Assembly (NCBI GenBank): GCA_020744425.1
Contig: JAGMUV010000006.1
Location: 1,612,001-1,676,000, forward strand
Origin: Dactylonectria macrodidyma
Lineage: Eukaryota; Ascomycota; Sordariomycetes; Hypocreales; Nectriaceae
Direction of reading: 5' to 3'
Length of the DNA stretch: 64,000 nt
Part shown: positions 21,756 to 34,850 of the stretch, piece after piece
Numbering within the stretch: the stretch's first letter is position 1
Layout of the letters: the number at the start of each line of letters is the position of its first letter
Program-made: the position numbers and the translations under genes
Notes under the pieces: model-generated
Database searches by the model: none
What the model saw: only the letters and a program-made list of their open reading frames with translations
Told to the model about the DNA's origin: nothing

Positions 21756-22841
21756 ATGACGTCCCTCCTCCGAGGATCTGCCTTCATCACCGGCGCCGCG
21801 TCCGGTAAGTCTCGGCCATCGTGTTCCGTGTTTCCCCTCCCGTTCTCCGTGTGTGTGTCCCGCGGAGTAAATCTTCGGGGCCCCGCGTTGCCTCTCCCCG
21901 TCCCGCTCCCCTTTCCCACTCTTTTTTCTTCTTCTTTTTGTCTTCCCCACCAGCTAATTAATTTCTTGTCACCAGGCATCGGATACCAAACGGCTGTGGC
22001 TTTCGCCTCGCATGGTGTGACCAAGCTGGCGCTGGCCGACGTCAATCTCAAGACCCTGGAAGCGTCATGCGCAACGTTGCGTGAGCGCTTCCCGGACGTG
22101 CAGATCATCGCACTGCACATTGACGTGCGCGACGCCGCCCAGGTCAAGGAGGGTATCACAAAGGCCGTCGCTGAGTTTGGCCGCCTGGACATCGCCGTCA
22201 ACAACGCCGGCATCGGTGGCAGCGGCCGTCAGACGCACGAGATTGAGGACGATGAGTGGATTCGCATTGTTGATGTAAACCTACAAGGCGTGTATCGGTG
22301 TCAGAAGGAGGAGTTGGGCATTATGGTTAACCAAGAGTATGGCCAGGACTGCTATATTCGTCACATGTGTAATGCTGATATCTGCACAGAGATCTTGGCC
22401 CCAGAGAAGGTCGTGGTAGAATCATCAACGTGGCAAGCATGCTGGGAATAGTCTCACCCTGCAACAACATGCACCACACGGCCTACTCCACCTCAAAACA
22501 CGGTACAACAAAAGCCTCAACATTGAGTAAGAGACAGAAAGACTAATAAAATGCTAACCATAGGAGTCATTGGACTGACAAAATCCGACGCCAACTCGTA
22601 CGGCAGCCTCGGCATCCGCATCAACGCAATCTGCCCTGGCTACGTCGCCACCCCCTTGCTGGTCGAGTCCATGTCCCGAGACCCAGACGCGCCTCTGGCC
22701 AAGGACGTCGCCCGCACGCCTTTGGGCCGCCTAGCCGAGATCGAGGAGATCGCCGACAGTATCGTGCTCTTGGCCTCGCCCATGAGCAGCTACATGCAAG
22801 GCGCGAGCATGATTGTCGACGGTGGCTTCACCACCAACTGA
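21756..22841 (+). CDS. Short-chain dehydrogenase/reductase (classical SDR)
   Basis: NAD(P)-dependent oxidoreductase of unknown substrate. Exons: 21756..21804, 21976..22336, 22390..22502, 22564..22841; 266 residues. Intron 1 (171 nt) lies inside the cofactor motif, splitting ITGAASG|IGYQTA. Intron 2 (GTATGG...GCTGAT...CACAG, 53 nt) and intron 3 (61 nt) are assigned by phase and by recovery of the catalytic region RIINVASM...YSTSKHGV. Key residues: TGAASGIG glycine motif, NNAG at the end of beta-4, catalytic Ser in VASM, Tyr and Lys in AYSTSKH. The C-terminus MQGASMIVDGGFTTN is standard. It stands 600 bases tail-to-tail from the next, minus-strand regulator gene, which gives no functional clue. 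Confidence 0.9.
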
Positions 22842-23454
22842 GGAGCCTTCTCCCCTGGCTCTGTATAAACCCGCGCGCCGGGAGTATAGTCTTCATGTAA
22901 GTATAAACCTGTACATTGTTCCTGTACATAGGCAACGGCCAAAGCATCTACCCCGGATTTCATGCGAGACAGACGAGGCTTTGATAGCACCATGCTTGTT
23001 TCGTGTGTTGGGCGCAGCAGCTGTTCGTAACAATGACAAACCTAAATCACCTTTTTGAAATCAAACCCTTTGATCCGATATTCAAAAGCAAAAAAAGCTT
23101 ACGTGGGCTAGTAGGCCATGTTATTGATAGTTCGTATTATTCCAGAGGCAGTTACTCTTTCCTCAACGACTTTTCACTGAATCACACACATGGAATCTGT
23201 CCTCGGCTCATCTATTCGTAGGTGTTCGATGAAATTCTAGACACCTCGGACTCTGCCATCGACACTTAACACAAGGAAAAGAAGTATTCATATCAGTTGA
23301 GGATGATTGGGTTGGAGGAGAGACATGTTAACGAAATACCATATCAAAGGCTATGTAATCCACTCATTCATTCTCAAGACACGCCTTTCCACACTTAGAC
23401 TCATTCTAATAAGAAAATCCATCATACAGAACCAACATGTATATGTCTGCCAAC
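22842..23454. other. Convergent intergenic region
   Basis: 3' regions of the SDR and the minus-strand regulator, AT-rich. No other feature seen. Confidence 0.5.
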
Positions 23455-26400
23455 TCATGAGAAGCTAAAAAAATCTAACGAGTGGTTTCGGGTCCCTCCT
23501 GTTGATCCATCATCCCCGTTGGACACCTTCTCTGAACCCTGTACCAAACCGTTCAAGCTTGCAGGACTGATGGCCCCAATACCAGAATCGCTTTCCATCC
23601 ATTCGGCTCCGTCATTTTTCATCTTGGACGGATTCGTCGAGTTTTTCCCGTCCACATTGCTACCAAGGACCTTGCTGTCGAGGTCACCTGTGTCCTTGTC
23701 CATACCAAAATTAGGCGCACCCGACATGATACCAGAGGAAATTGCAGCACTATGGCCCAGCACTGAACTCGCACTGAGACCTGCAGGGCCTGACGTCCAG
23801 TCAATTGTTGGGAGGTCAAAGGGTCCCGGCCCACTGAGCTGATGATGATCGTGGACGCCATCTAGACCCCACGTTTCGGATGAAGGGATGGCCAGATCCA
23901 TATCATCTACCCTCCCCATCACACCGTCATGGGTGTCCCCATGTTGATCCATGTCGATGGTAGTGCCACCCAAGAAGTCCATGTTGAGCTGCCCAGATGT
24001 GTCACCGACTCCCATCGAGAACAGAAACGAGTCGAGCGGAGAGTGGTTCTGTGGGTTTACACTGTTGCTAAGCTGGCTCTTGCGGGAGCTGGGAGGTGTG
24101 GGCTGCGCCTGAGCACTAAAGAAATGTGGCCTTGGACGAGTGAACTCGGACGCCCGCCGACTTCCCTCTGGCCGTCTCTTCTTAAATGGCTGTACGAATT
24201 CTGGATCAGCGGCCTCGCGCCTCAGGGGAATCATAGATGCAGCGCTATCGCTGTTGAGTGAGACTGCACTAAGTGCACTCCCTGGATGCCCATTCAACAC
24301 GAATGCCTGGTGACTGGTGCTGCCACTGCGAGGTCGAGGAGGCTCTCCCATACTATTGCGAATCTGCTCCAGCACAGCCTTGAGCAAATCATCCATTCGG
24401 CTTGCGGGGTGATAGGTATGGCTCATATCACCGACAGCATCGGACAGGATCTCGAGATATCCGACGTAGGTTCGTCGATCAGCCTCATTACGTTGGTATG
24501 CCAGAGCTGCGATCAAGGCGAGAGAAGCTGTCCCGGCATGCTGGATGCCAGTAACAAAGATTTTGCGCCCGTCGTATTTCTGTCGGTGCTGCCAGAAAAT
24601 GCGGGCAACGCGGATCGCCTGTTGGGTGCAGATACTGCGAGAGAGTGAAGTCCGACTGTCATGGACAGCGATGTGTGGATCTCCCATGCCCAGAGAATGG
24701 CTCTCAGTTGCCGACATAGCATGTTGCGGTGTAGCGTCGGGCGCAATGGACATGTGATTACCCTCCGGGCTGGGATGTGATCCAGTGCTGGCGCCGTCTC
24801 CCGTGATGGAGCCGTACTTCGCCCAGGGTCTATGCAAAAGTATCATGGTGACGTGATACTGCTGGTGCAAAAGGAAGAAGCTGTAAGGAGCCATCTTGAT
24901 ATTGCTGGGCTTCCATGCGAGGTGGACAGGCAGCCGTCGATACCAGTTCTGTAGTTGCCTGTCTAGGTTGATGACGTGCAAGTAAGCGTTGTCTTCCGCT
25001 TCAGCACTGGCGAATAGGTTGTACTGCTCAGAGGCGTTATTAGACACGGTATTGTCTCGCGTTTCCACAATCCGGCCGGCCAACTCCATCAGTTCAGTGA
25101 GTTGTTCGTAAATTTCGGAACACAGGTCGCGTTTTGGGGTCTCAAATGTGGTCCAGTTTAGGTGTGACAGGCGGTTTGACAAAAGGTCGACGTCCTGGCT
25201 CTTGATTGCCAGGGGCCGTCCGAGAAAGAGACCCCAGTACTTGTCGTAGATGATGCAAGCCCTCATGGCCATGTTTCGGATCCGGCATTCTTGCTCTGGC
25301 ATCTCATTGCTTCTACAATCCAGGTGAAGGCCGATGTCGAAAGCCAGACGGTTTGCCATGCCTGTACAAAATCAAATGATGTTAGTGCCACGCCGTCTCA
25401 TCTTGATTATTATCGCCTCACTCACCAGAATACATCCACCCAGTGTTATCACGGCCAACTCCACACTCGAGGTCTCCCAAAAGGAGCAGCGCTTGGACAC
25501 TTGGTATTCCACCTGGACGTTCAAGCTCAATGTCTAGCATGTACTTGGCTTCCTGATGCAATGTGCTCTCTCTGGGAGCCAGTGTTATTTTGCGCATATC
25601 ATCCCGATCCATGTCGGCTACGCGATAGCCCATGGCAAGGATGGTGATGTGTAGGAATGAAGAGTAGAACTTGGGAGAACTGTCTTGTGACTCGCGATCA
25701 GCCTCGAAGGCAGAGCGATCAATCACTTGCAACACTGAGTTGTAAAAGGCAAAAAACTGGTTGATGAGGTAGTCGTGGGTTTCGATGCTGAAAGAGCGGA
25801 TGATTCTCTCAGCACGACGAACTTGCTCGGGCGGCTCTCGGGTATCGAACTGATCAGAAGTCTCGGCGTAGACATGGCTGTTGGCAGTAGGGCCAAAGAA
25901 CCTGAGGCGCCCAGACAACTGGTCAAACGAGAGGTTGCCCTTGGTGGAGAGAAGGCGATGGATAATGTCTTCTTGCTTGGGATCAAGCATTCGGAAAGGC
26001 GACTCTTCTTTGGCCAAGGGTTGAAGCACCTGGCTGCTGGTCATGTTGGGATCGCCGTGTTCGCTCTCAGGAATAGCAAAGTCATCATTGCGCGAGTCTG
26101 GAGGGGAAGGCTCATCGCAAGTCGGAGATACGCCGTCGATGTTTTGCGGCTTTGGGTGGCTGGAAACCGATTCAGCATCTGCGGTTGGTTTTGACTGGCC
26201 ATCATGCCTGGTCTTGGGTGGGTGGGCAGCCGGTGGTGGCACAACGCCTTTGTCTAGAAGCATGCCTTCGAGCATTGAGATTCGGTCAGAAAGAGAGGAC
26301 ATGTAAGCCTTTGAGATGGGCCTGTGTAGGGCATTTGTTAGAATGGTTTGTCAATCGGAAAAGTGGAGAGGATTATACGTACCGCCTGCGCTCGTCGTCA

Positions 26401-26639
26401 TTTTTAATGATGCAATCTGCACCTGTCCGTTGGCAAGCTGTGCAAGTAGTATGGTTCTTGGGTACCACGCATCGGATTCGTCGGTCGCGACATGAAGCGC
26501 AAGCGACGGAAGCTCGATGACGGACTTGTTGTTTGCTAGATTGGCGACCGGCCTGGGCTTTAGGAGAGACGTTCTCCTGGTTGACAATGTCGGCTGAGGC
26601 CGCAACGACAACTTCCTTGGAGTCGACGGAGGGTGCCAT
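23455..26639 (-). CDS. Zn(II)2Cys6 fungal transcription factor (long form)
   Basis: DNA-binding regulator, target unknown. Exons on minus: 26639..26383, 26321..25426, 25361..23455; 1019 residues. The zinc cluster at about 47-73 reads CASCRDRRIRC then CTACQRTGADC, spacing C-x2-C-x6-C-x8-C-x2-C-x6-C. The linker RRRPISKAYMSSLSDRISMLEGML is a predicted coiled coil for dimerisation, and intron 1 sits in it. The fungal-specific regulatory domain follows, with GGIPSVQALLLLGDLECGVG and, across intron 2, TGWMYSGMANRLAFDIGLHLDC, then YDKYWGLFLGRPLAI. The C-terminal 300 residues are Ser/Gly/Asp-rich, probably activating. It lies 2.6 kb from the catabolic cluster, so a role there cannot be excluded. Confidence 0.9.
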
Positions 26640-29236
26640 GGTGGAGTGAGTTGTTGGAGTGGAGGAAGTGCCTGTAGTAGGGCGGGTAATATTAGGGGAC
26701 TCGGTATCAGAATCAGTATGTCAGACTGTTCGCTCGCTCGCTTTCGTCAATCCTGTTCAAGCATCACGGGCACAATTTTCTCAGGACACAGCAGGCAAGC
26801 TTAGATGATGGAAGCAAGTTTGAGATTTGTGAAAGATGGAGGACGGAGCGGAGAAGCAAAGCTGGGGCCATGGGCGTTCCCCACGGGGTGACGGGGCGCA
26901 CAACTGCGGATTGTCCGGGGAAGGAGCCAGCGATGGAGAGTCGGAGAGCCTGCTTGGGTCCTTGGGTTCTTGGGTCCTTCCTCTCTACTTCGTACGTACC
27001 ACCTAAACCAGGTCCTACCTTACCTACCTTACTACGTCGAGGTACCTATCGTGACGGGTCCAGTCCAGTCCAATCCAATGTGGCTGCATCGACTCCACCA
27101 GTGACCGCCCTCGAATGCCCGGGGATAGGACATGGGAAGCAAGCGAAGTCCGGTGAGCGCCCCATTATCGCTGCCTCGCTAGCCCGCCAGACTGGACGAA
27201 GAACTAATTAATTAGTCGACGGCTTAACCTGCTCTCATCACAAGGGGGTGAGCCGTGGCGTTTTGGGCATCCCGGCAACAGCGATTTCTCGGTTTTTTTT
27301 TTGGGGGGGGGGGGGGGGAGTGGGTGCCATGAAGCTGGGGCCCATTGCCTTGTTCGGCTAGCCACTGTACCAGTAACTGCTCCAGCATCGTCACGTTGTC
27401 TCCGGGATCTCAACGCTATCCGAACATTGCCCCGGCAAATTCGCATTCAAACGATGCGGGGTCGTCAGCCCCGCACGTTGGTTCTCCCTGGGAGAGAGTG
27501 AGTGCAAGGTGTTTATTAGGGGTCTCAATATGGGTGGCATGTACTTTACCGGTCCCTGGAGAGCAGTCCGTGGCGACATCGGGCCTCTCCCCTCCGACAA
27601 AACCGAGATATCACCCATGGTGTCCCGGAACCGATGGGGCGCTTGTGGGGGGTCATGAGTTTGTTGGGTGTGGTAACCGGCGGTTGCATTTTTGAAGCCG
27701 AAAAGACAAAGATAATTCTTCTTTCCTCTCCCTTCTGTCATCCCCCTTCCTGAACATCACGAGCTTCCAGTTGCAGTTGCGAAGATGGATTGGGATTGAC
27801 TATAGCCCTATCCATAGCCCTGCTCGTCTATGTGTCGTTGACGCTCTCCATACTTCACGTCTGATAGAATAAAGAAAACTTATCTGACTCCCAACTGTCG
27901 TATTTGGAGGCGACCGCTAGCTGCCTCGTAACACTGGATACTGGAAACGGTCGTTTTAGCCAGAGCCTAAATGACATCCCGTAGAAGAATTGCCACTATC
28001 TAGAACCGTCTCATACGAGTTTCTGAGTTTAATATCCTGCTATTTCCCGCATCTTCGACAGAGCGTGCGGTCTGTTCCCATCGCAATGGGTCAATTGCCG
28101 ATTTGCACTCCACTGTGAAGACAAGTCTCCGTCGACAGCCCCACTATGCAAATGGCGACCCATCGGACATTGACTCCGACGAAGTGCCTGGGTCACCGGC
28201 TGGCCCCAGCACCTACGTGCCTATCTATATCTAAGATAACCGTCATCATCGCTGTGATTGGGAGCTTTGCGACTATCAGGTATTTCGGGCAAGCCCCTGG
28301 CTCGTGTACAGTACCCCAGCAAGATACGTACTGAGTAGCAGCTCAACCGTTTCCACTGAGCTCAGTCACTCAACAAGGAACTCGTTCTTGGTCGAGAAAA
28401 GACTCAGCAAGCCCATCACTCGGGCGAAAGGGGGTTTCGCCGTTGCTGTGTATGTGCAATGCCTCTGGAGGCTTGGGCACATGAGCCCGGTGTGCAAGGT
28501 TGCCGGCGCGCGATGGCTTGGTCGATGTGCATTTCCGCCCTCCTTTCAAAGGAGCGAGTAAGCTCTCTTCTTTTGACGAGGTTTTCCCAAATCATGGAGT
28601 GTGCCACCCCCAGAATGAACGACTCCCTCCAGCATGGAGCAACCAGGGTTAGACAAGACGCCAATGAGCATCCTGCCCAGGCTACCCCGCATCGCTCCTG
28701 AATCAGATTATCAAGCTTCCCCGGCCGACTGACTCATGAAGGAGGCTAGGAATGTGCCCCAGAGCAAAAGAGTGCCCTGACCAGACTCGGACCTAGCTGG
28801 CAGAGTTCCGCGCAGCCAGGGCATTCCTTGCAACTCTCCACATTCTAATACCGGGCTCGAGCTAACACGACGCTATCGTCTGTCCCCCCGACGCGTGGCC
28901 ATGCTTTCCATTGGTTTGCATCACAAGGGAGGCCGCATGCGAGGTCACGGCTGATAATGCCTAGAATGCCTGGAAGGCGGCTTGAAAGAATCTGGTAAGA
29001 CTTGGTTTTCTATGGACAATTCGCAGCAAACAAGGAAAGGTCCGCCATCCTGAATCATGCGGGATGGCCTGGTTGGTATAACAGCTTCTCATGCAAAACG
29101 AAGCCCCCTCCTTGCCCTCCGGCACCCCGGCACTTTGGCGCATGTCGCCGGCAACTCGACCTGCAGATAGAGATGTCATCACTCTTCCGCCTCCCCCCGC
29201 CTTTCCTCCGCTCTATCCCCGTGTCACACCCAGCCC
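26640..29236. other. Gene-free spacer, 2.6 kb
   Basis: No gene supported. It contains the promoter of the minus-strand regulator at its left end and a long homopolymer tract near 27300. Confidence 0.5.
27293..27318. repeat. Poly(T)10-poly(G)16 tract
   Basis: Ten T directly followed by sixteen G. Uninterrupted G16 is rare in fungal DNA and could form a quadruplex; length is also prone to sequencing error. Confidence 0.7.
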
Positions 29237-31251
29237 TCAGTCGACATTCCAGTCGTGGTCACCGTTTCGGACGTATGTACTCAGCCCCTCAACGCTTTGT
29301 GTCGTGTTCGCTTTCACCTGACCGTTGCCAAGGAAGGCAAATCGGTTGTTGAAGCGATATCTAATGTCGTAGTCTTCGAAACGAGGCTCCTTGATCGTCT
29401 TGAGAAAATGGATCGTCTGCGAAATATGTTAGCGTGTGCCAGCCACCACGTGGGATGGATGGGTACTCACGCAGCCCGGCCAGAGATAGATCCGGTTCTT
29501 CTGCTTTCCGTCCTTGAACCAACTACGGCATTCCTCTTGGAACACGGTTTTCTTATGGAACTCGTCGAAGTGGGCATAGATGTCGTCAAGAGCATCCTGC
29601 TTCACGCTGATTGAGCGAATGTTTTCGTGCTGAATCTTCTTCATCACTTTGATTGAGTATTCAATCGTCGTCTCGATTGACGGCAGCAGGGTTCCTGATG
29701 ACCAAGTTGCTCCAGGGCCCTATTGAATCTGTTAGCATACTGGTTATGAAACTTCCCGGAGACAAACAACTTACCACAATAGTAAAGTAGTTGGGAAATC
29801 GTGGTGCTGATACACCGAGATACAGGTTGACAGAATCTCCCCAATCCTCGTCTAGGGACTTTCCACTGCCGTTGATAAGCTTGAACGCCGGGCGGAAAGC
29901 CACCTTGAAACCAGTTGCACACACGAGGATGTCGATCTTGTGCGTCTTGCCGTCCTCGGTAACAATACCCTCGGGGACAATCTTCTTAATGCCTCCAAAG
30001 ACTGGCTCGACGTTGGGCTTCACAAGAGCCTCCAAGTAGCCATCACCAGGCGAGATGCGTCGGCAGCCCGGCGCCCATTTAGGAATGATGAACTTCTTGA
30101 GCTCCTCGTTGCCGGGGCCCATGCGGCGATGCATCTCCTCGGTGATGGACTTGCGGAACATTTCGGACGTCTCGGAGCCCTGGAAGAACATGGCGAAGAG
30201 CGAGTTGATCTCCGCCTCGATGCCCTTTCGGAACCTGAGGTGGTACTCGGGGTCGTCTCGGAACTTTTGCTTCTCCTCCTCGGAAAACGTGTACTGGCGC
30301 TTTCCGGGCTGCTCGTTGGGATTGTCCTTGAGCGACTCAAGGGTCGAGTTGCCAAAGGGAGGCGAGATCCAGGTGGAAGACCTCATAAACACCTTCATGT
30401 GCTTGACCTCGGGCTGTAGGGCTGGGACAATCTGAACGCTGGTCGAGCCGGTGCCAATGACGCCGATGGACTTGTCCTTGAAGTCTACCGAGTGATCCCA
30501 GGACGCCGAGTGCATCTTGGGGCCGGCAAAGTCGTGGAGACCTTCAATCTCGGGCCATACCCAGTTATTGAGAATTCCAGTGCCGTTAACCAATACATGG
30601 CACCAGTCCTGCCATGTGCCCTTGGTGACCTGGTCTTCCAGTGTTAGGCACCAGAAGCCCTTCTCCTCGTCCCATCGAGCCTCCACCACCTTGGTGTTGA
30701 GCTTCATGTACTTTTTTAAATCGTTCTTCTCGGCAAACTCTTCAAAGTATCGCTGGATCTCGTCGCCGTAGGCAAAATAGTTGGCCCAGTCAGGTTTTGG
30801 GTCCCAACTAAAGGTGTAGAGGTGAGAGGGGATCTAGTTACAGTGCGTTAGCCAAGCCGTCGAGTGATGGAATTGGGTCACATACATCGCAAGCAACGCC
30901 GGGGTATGTGTTCTCCAACCAAGTGCCGCCAAAGTGATGATTCTTCTCGAACAGGGTCAACTCCCAGCTGTCTGGTACCATCTGCTTGCCCATCTTGTAC
31001 CCAAGGCACAGGCCTGAGGCGCCCGCTCCGATGCATGCTACCCGTAGCTTGGTGGGCTTGGAGTGGTATTGTTGGATGACTTCGTATGTGGCTTGGGGGG
31101 AGATGACTGGAGGATAGTAGAAATCGTGTATGGGGCCCTTGAATTCCTTTTGCACGGGCTTGCCGTTGGTCACTCCGTTGGTCACCCCGTTAGTCACCAC
31201 CTTGGTGGTGGTGACTTCAGGGGAGATTTCGTTGGCTGCATGCGGCGCCAT
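29237..31251 (-). CDS. Baeyer-Villiger-type FAD monooxygenase (BVMO-1)
   Basis: Flavoprotein predicted to insert oxygen next to a ketone, using NADPH and O2, giving an ester or lactone. Exons on minus: 31251..30886, 30833..29775, 29719..29471, 29416..29237; 617 residues, normal for fungal type I BVMOs. FAD-binding GAGASG is at 75-80. The BVMO fingerprint FxGxxxHxxxW(D) is at 224-235 (FAGPKMHSASWD) and NADPH-binding GTGSTS at 249-254. The conserved CATGF is present. The N-terminus has a (VTNG)3 run from a 12-nt triplicated unit at about 31163-31198. No signal peptide or PTS1. It is head-to-head, across 2.3 kb, with the PRISE-type reductase at the left end of the cluster. Substrate cannot be read from sequence. 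Confidence 0.92.
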
Positions 31252-33549
31252 TTCGATACACCCGTCGATCTTGACTAAAGTGCGAGGTGGGGGACGAAGT
31301 CACAGAGATAGAGATTAAAGAATGCTTAAAACAAAGTCGTCTCTTGGGATAGTAGGATGGCGTTGGTACATATAGACATCACAGAGACACTATCTCGCCC
31401 GCCCACCTAGGCTTAGACGAGTTAAGCGGAGGCGGGGGGTCCGGAACAGAGCCATGGCACGATCAGTGGCCTGTACCGGAACTGTAACGACAGACTACGG
31501 CTAGCTAACGACAGGTCCTGGAGCAAGAGAGCATGTTGGTACCCGAGAACGTCTGTATCTCGGCTCGTGCGTGCTCTGGGAGAAGTTTGGAGTGGGATAC
31601 ACATTTCCTGGGCCCTTTCCCGTATACGCCTAGAAGGGGCCCAGTGGAGACGCTACTGGGCTTTTGTGCGGGGGGAGAACGTATGGGGGGTGACAAGGCG
31701 TGGCTCTAGAGTCTAGACGTCGCCTCAAACTCGACGCGGGTAACATTTACCGACTTGCCAAGTTATCCAAAAGACGGGATGCTCGACATTGTCGGTAATG
31801 ATTCATCTTGGGTGGCAATGGAATATCTGTCCATATTGGTCTGTTCACCACGGGCGCCGCCGAGGCACAAGGGTTTCGAACAGATAGCTAGCATCGTGGC
31901 GCAGACTGATCCCATCCTTGCTTGGGCATCTTCAAGCCAAGATTCATAGAAATCCATGGCTACTTTCCGAATACGCAGTTTTCGGGAAACCATGAACTGA
32001 TGTACGAAAAGAAGCTAGGGTCAGACTTCACCCAGCTTGTGCCAGTGCAGGTACAAGTGTAGCATCCCTTGCTTCACCACTCCAAAGGTCACAGGCTGAT
32101 CCCGTAGGACTATTAGTGGAGGGAATCAACACGCTCCCACCCTCCATCTCCCACCCTTTTTCCTGCATTGAACTATCCATCTAGGTGATGCTTAACTTCT
32201 TCACTATTTAGAAGTATAGTAGCATTGATTCACGGCCTGGCTTGTATGCCACGAAATTCAACATCGCTGCTGTCTTATTCAGAAGCATTGCCGCTCCTAT
32301 GATACATCCGCTTCAAGCTTTCTCCATCACCAGAGACTCTTCTCTTACTCCGCATCTTACATTCTGGTGCTACCAAGATTTGGTTCCTGCGGGGAAGTCA
32401 ACTTCACACCGACCACCTGCCTGTCTCGGTCAAGTGATCACTGGCGAGCATCTCCCCGCCACCTTTCCGTCGCCTGAACCCCGTCTCTCTCCGACAGAAG
32501 TCGGTAATTTCTCAACTTATCGTCATCTAACCGTGTCAAAAAGAAGTTCCGTTATAACATGAAGCCCTCTGTAGCGGATGTTCACCCGCACTTCAGAAGA
32601 AGGGTCGGGATCATCGTCAAGAGAGTGGATGCAGGGTTCACAATCCGCCTGGCAGCACTGAAGATGACGTTTCTGCAGTGAGGTACACCAAAAGGACCAC
32701 CTACCCCAACATTAGATCTCATTGACGAAAAGTTCACGTGGCACAAAAAGCCAATTGAAACAGGAACTTGTGAATCAGCAATGAAAATCCAGATGTATAA
32801 AGTACGACTAGACGGTAAGATCTTACTTAGTATGCACAGTCCCATGCTCTCAAGAATAGCCTCAGCCACCTCTCAAAATGATATCTTGCTGGCATCTTGG
32901 ATAGCTGGGCTACGGGCAACGGGTTCCTGGTTGGCCACGGCATCGGCTCCCCTTTTCCTGCCCGCCCTCATGGCTGGGATAGTCATCCGCATGGGGCTTT
33001 GTGGGGTAACCCAAACTTGTGGATAGCGTTGAGGCTGATTAGGCCAAGCTCCATCAACTCCAGCTGTTCTATCCGAACATCTGTCGACTGTTACCGTGCT
33101 GAGCCAGACTCGAGGTCGCGTAAACTCACATCGCGGCATCTTACCTAGCTTGAATTACCCCAACGCTGTGAAGTCACAGGTCCGGACCTCGGGGCTTTAA
33201 CTAGTTTCGGTCGGTCCCCAAGGTACCCCGTCACAAGGGTTTGGTGTAGTCCCTTGATGCTAGCTGCCTCCATCTCTGACAAGCTCAGCCGCCTCTTGCT
33301 GCCGCCCACCTCTCGGCTGTAGCTCTCCAGCTTGATGATACCCGTGATTCTTAGCTCAGGTAGGCACTTAGAGCTAGCCCTGGACCCCTGAGGAGCTAGA
33401 ATGCGGGGTTTTAGGCTCGTCATGACAATACTAATGACTCGTCTCTCACCCATCTGAATCACCTAGATACCCCGCCATCCTCATATTCCACCTCTTCGCG
33501 ATCCTGCCTCAACACCTGCAACTTTGTGCTGAGATAACACATCAACATT
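31252..33549. promoter_or_regulatory. Divergent intergenic region BVMO-1 / PRISE reductase
   Basis: 2.3 kb without a supported gene. SYGGGG (CreA-type) sites occur at 31432, 31678, 32389, 32454 and 33470; spread like this they are near chance. A 105-codon minus frame at 33145-33462 in CTAG-rich sequence has no recognisable family. Confidence 0.4.
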
Positions 33550-34850
33550 ATGCCTTCTAACCACGCATTGGTCTTTGGTATGTATCTACGCTTTGCGCTT
33601 CTAGATTACATCCATATCCAGCATTTGGGCTAACACCATCTCAGGCGCCAGTGGCATCACTGGATGGGCCATCACCAACCTCATTCTCAACGGATATCCG
33701 ACTCCAGACGCCTTTGAATCCGTCACAGCACTCACCAACCGACCTCTCACAGCTGAAGCTGCACAATGGCCTGCATCTTCCAAACTCCAAGTTGTCAGTG
33801 GTGTCGATATTCTTACTCCAAAAGGACAATCGGGGTTGGAAGAGGAGCTTAAGTCGAAGGTAACGCACATGAGCGAAGTCACCCATGTCTACTTTTTTGG
33901 TATGTAACAATCACGGGATCTTCTATAGATCAATTACTCACCAGATGGCAGCCTACATCATGGACGCAGATCCAGCTAAGGAAATCTCCATCAACGTCGA
34001 TCTTTTGTCGAGAGCCATCCACGCCGTGGAGGCGCTGGCGCCGAACCTCAAATTCGTCGTTCTCCCGACCGGTACGAAAGCATATGGCGTACATCTCATC
34101 GACGAATTCCCGTTCAAGAACGATCTGCCATTGAAAGAGTCTTTGCCAAGAATCCCCGAGCCCCACGCCTCGCAGATGTTCTATTACAACCAGTGCGATG
34201 AGTTGGCCGCGCTGTCGAAGGGCAAGGCGTGGACATGGTGTGACGTGGTCCCTGATGTGATTGTTGGCTTCGTCCCCAACAACAACATTTACTGCTTAGC
34301 ACAAGCTCTTGGTCTATACCTTTCACTCTATGCAGAAATCAATGGAGAGGGTAGTGAGGTCCAATTCCCAGGCACCGAAGAATCTTGGAAGATCCTTAGC
34401 AATGACAGCAGCCAAGACATCGTGGCAAAGATTGCAATTCACGCGTCTCTACATCCGGACAAATCCAGCGGACAGCGATACAACGCCGCAGACAACTCCA
34501 AGGCCTCCTCATGGAGCGCCAAGTGGCCCATCATCTGCGAATATTTTGGCCTGAAAGGTGTCGCGCCACCTGCAGGCGGGTCTGGCCCGCAACCGACGCA
34601 GTATCTCGCGGACCACACTGAGGAGTGGAAGGCAGTCGAGAGGAAGCACGGATTGGTGACAGGCCGCGTTGGAAATGAGAGAAGCTTTGGCGGATTCCCA
34701 TACTTTATCATGACCATGTTCAACTTTGACAGGCACTTGGACATGTCGCAGGCACACGAGATGTGGGGAGATGCGAAGGAGGAGGTGGACACCAAGGCAG
34801 CGTGGTGGACGGCGTTTGATCGGTTCCGCAAGGCAAAGATTATTCCCTAG
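33550..34850 (+). CDS. PRISE-type NAD(P) enone reductase/epimerase-like SDR
   Basis: Extended SDR of the progesterone 5-beta-reductase / iridoid synthase (PRISE) type, enzymes that reduce activated C=C bonds. Exons: 33550..33577, 33645..33899, 33952..34850; 393 residues. The first exon has only nine full codons. The second begins inside the glycine motif GASGITGW (10-17). Intron 2 (52 nt) uses the second possible acceptor (TGGCAG), recovering THVYFFAYIMD, the family's usual sequence there. Other matches are FVVLPTGTKAYGVHL, RIPEPHASQMFYYNQCDEL and WCDVVPDVIVGFVPNNN. No targeting signal (ends KIIP). A role reducing an enone before or after ring oxygenation fits its neighbours but is inferred. 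In fungi this family also occurs in secondary-metabolite clusters. Confidence 0.85.

Noticed and set aside
21756..26639. SDR and long Zn2Cys6 regulator as part of the catabolic cluster
   Set aside because: Separated by a 2.6-kb spacer and with no PTS1 or CreA site grouping; linkage alone is not enough.
33145..33462. 105-codon minus-strand frame between BVMO-1 and the PRISE gene
   Set aside because: CTAG-rich sequence; translation has some helical look but no family and no transcript signals. Could be an old element remnant, not supportable.
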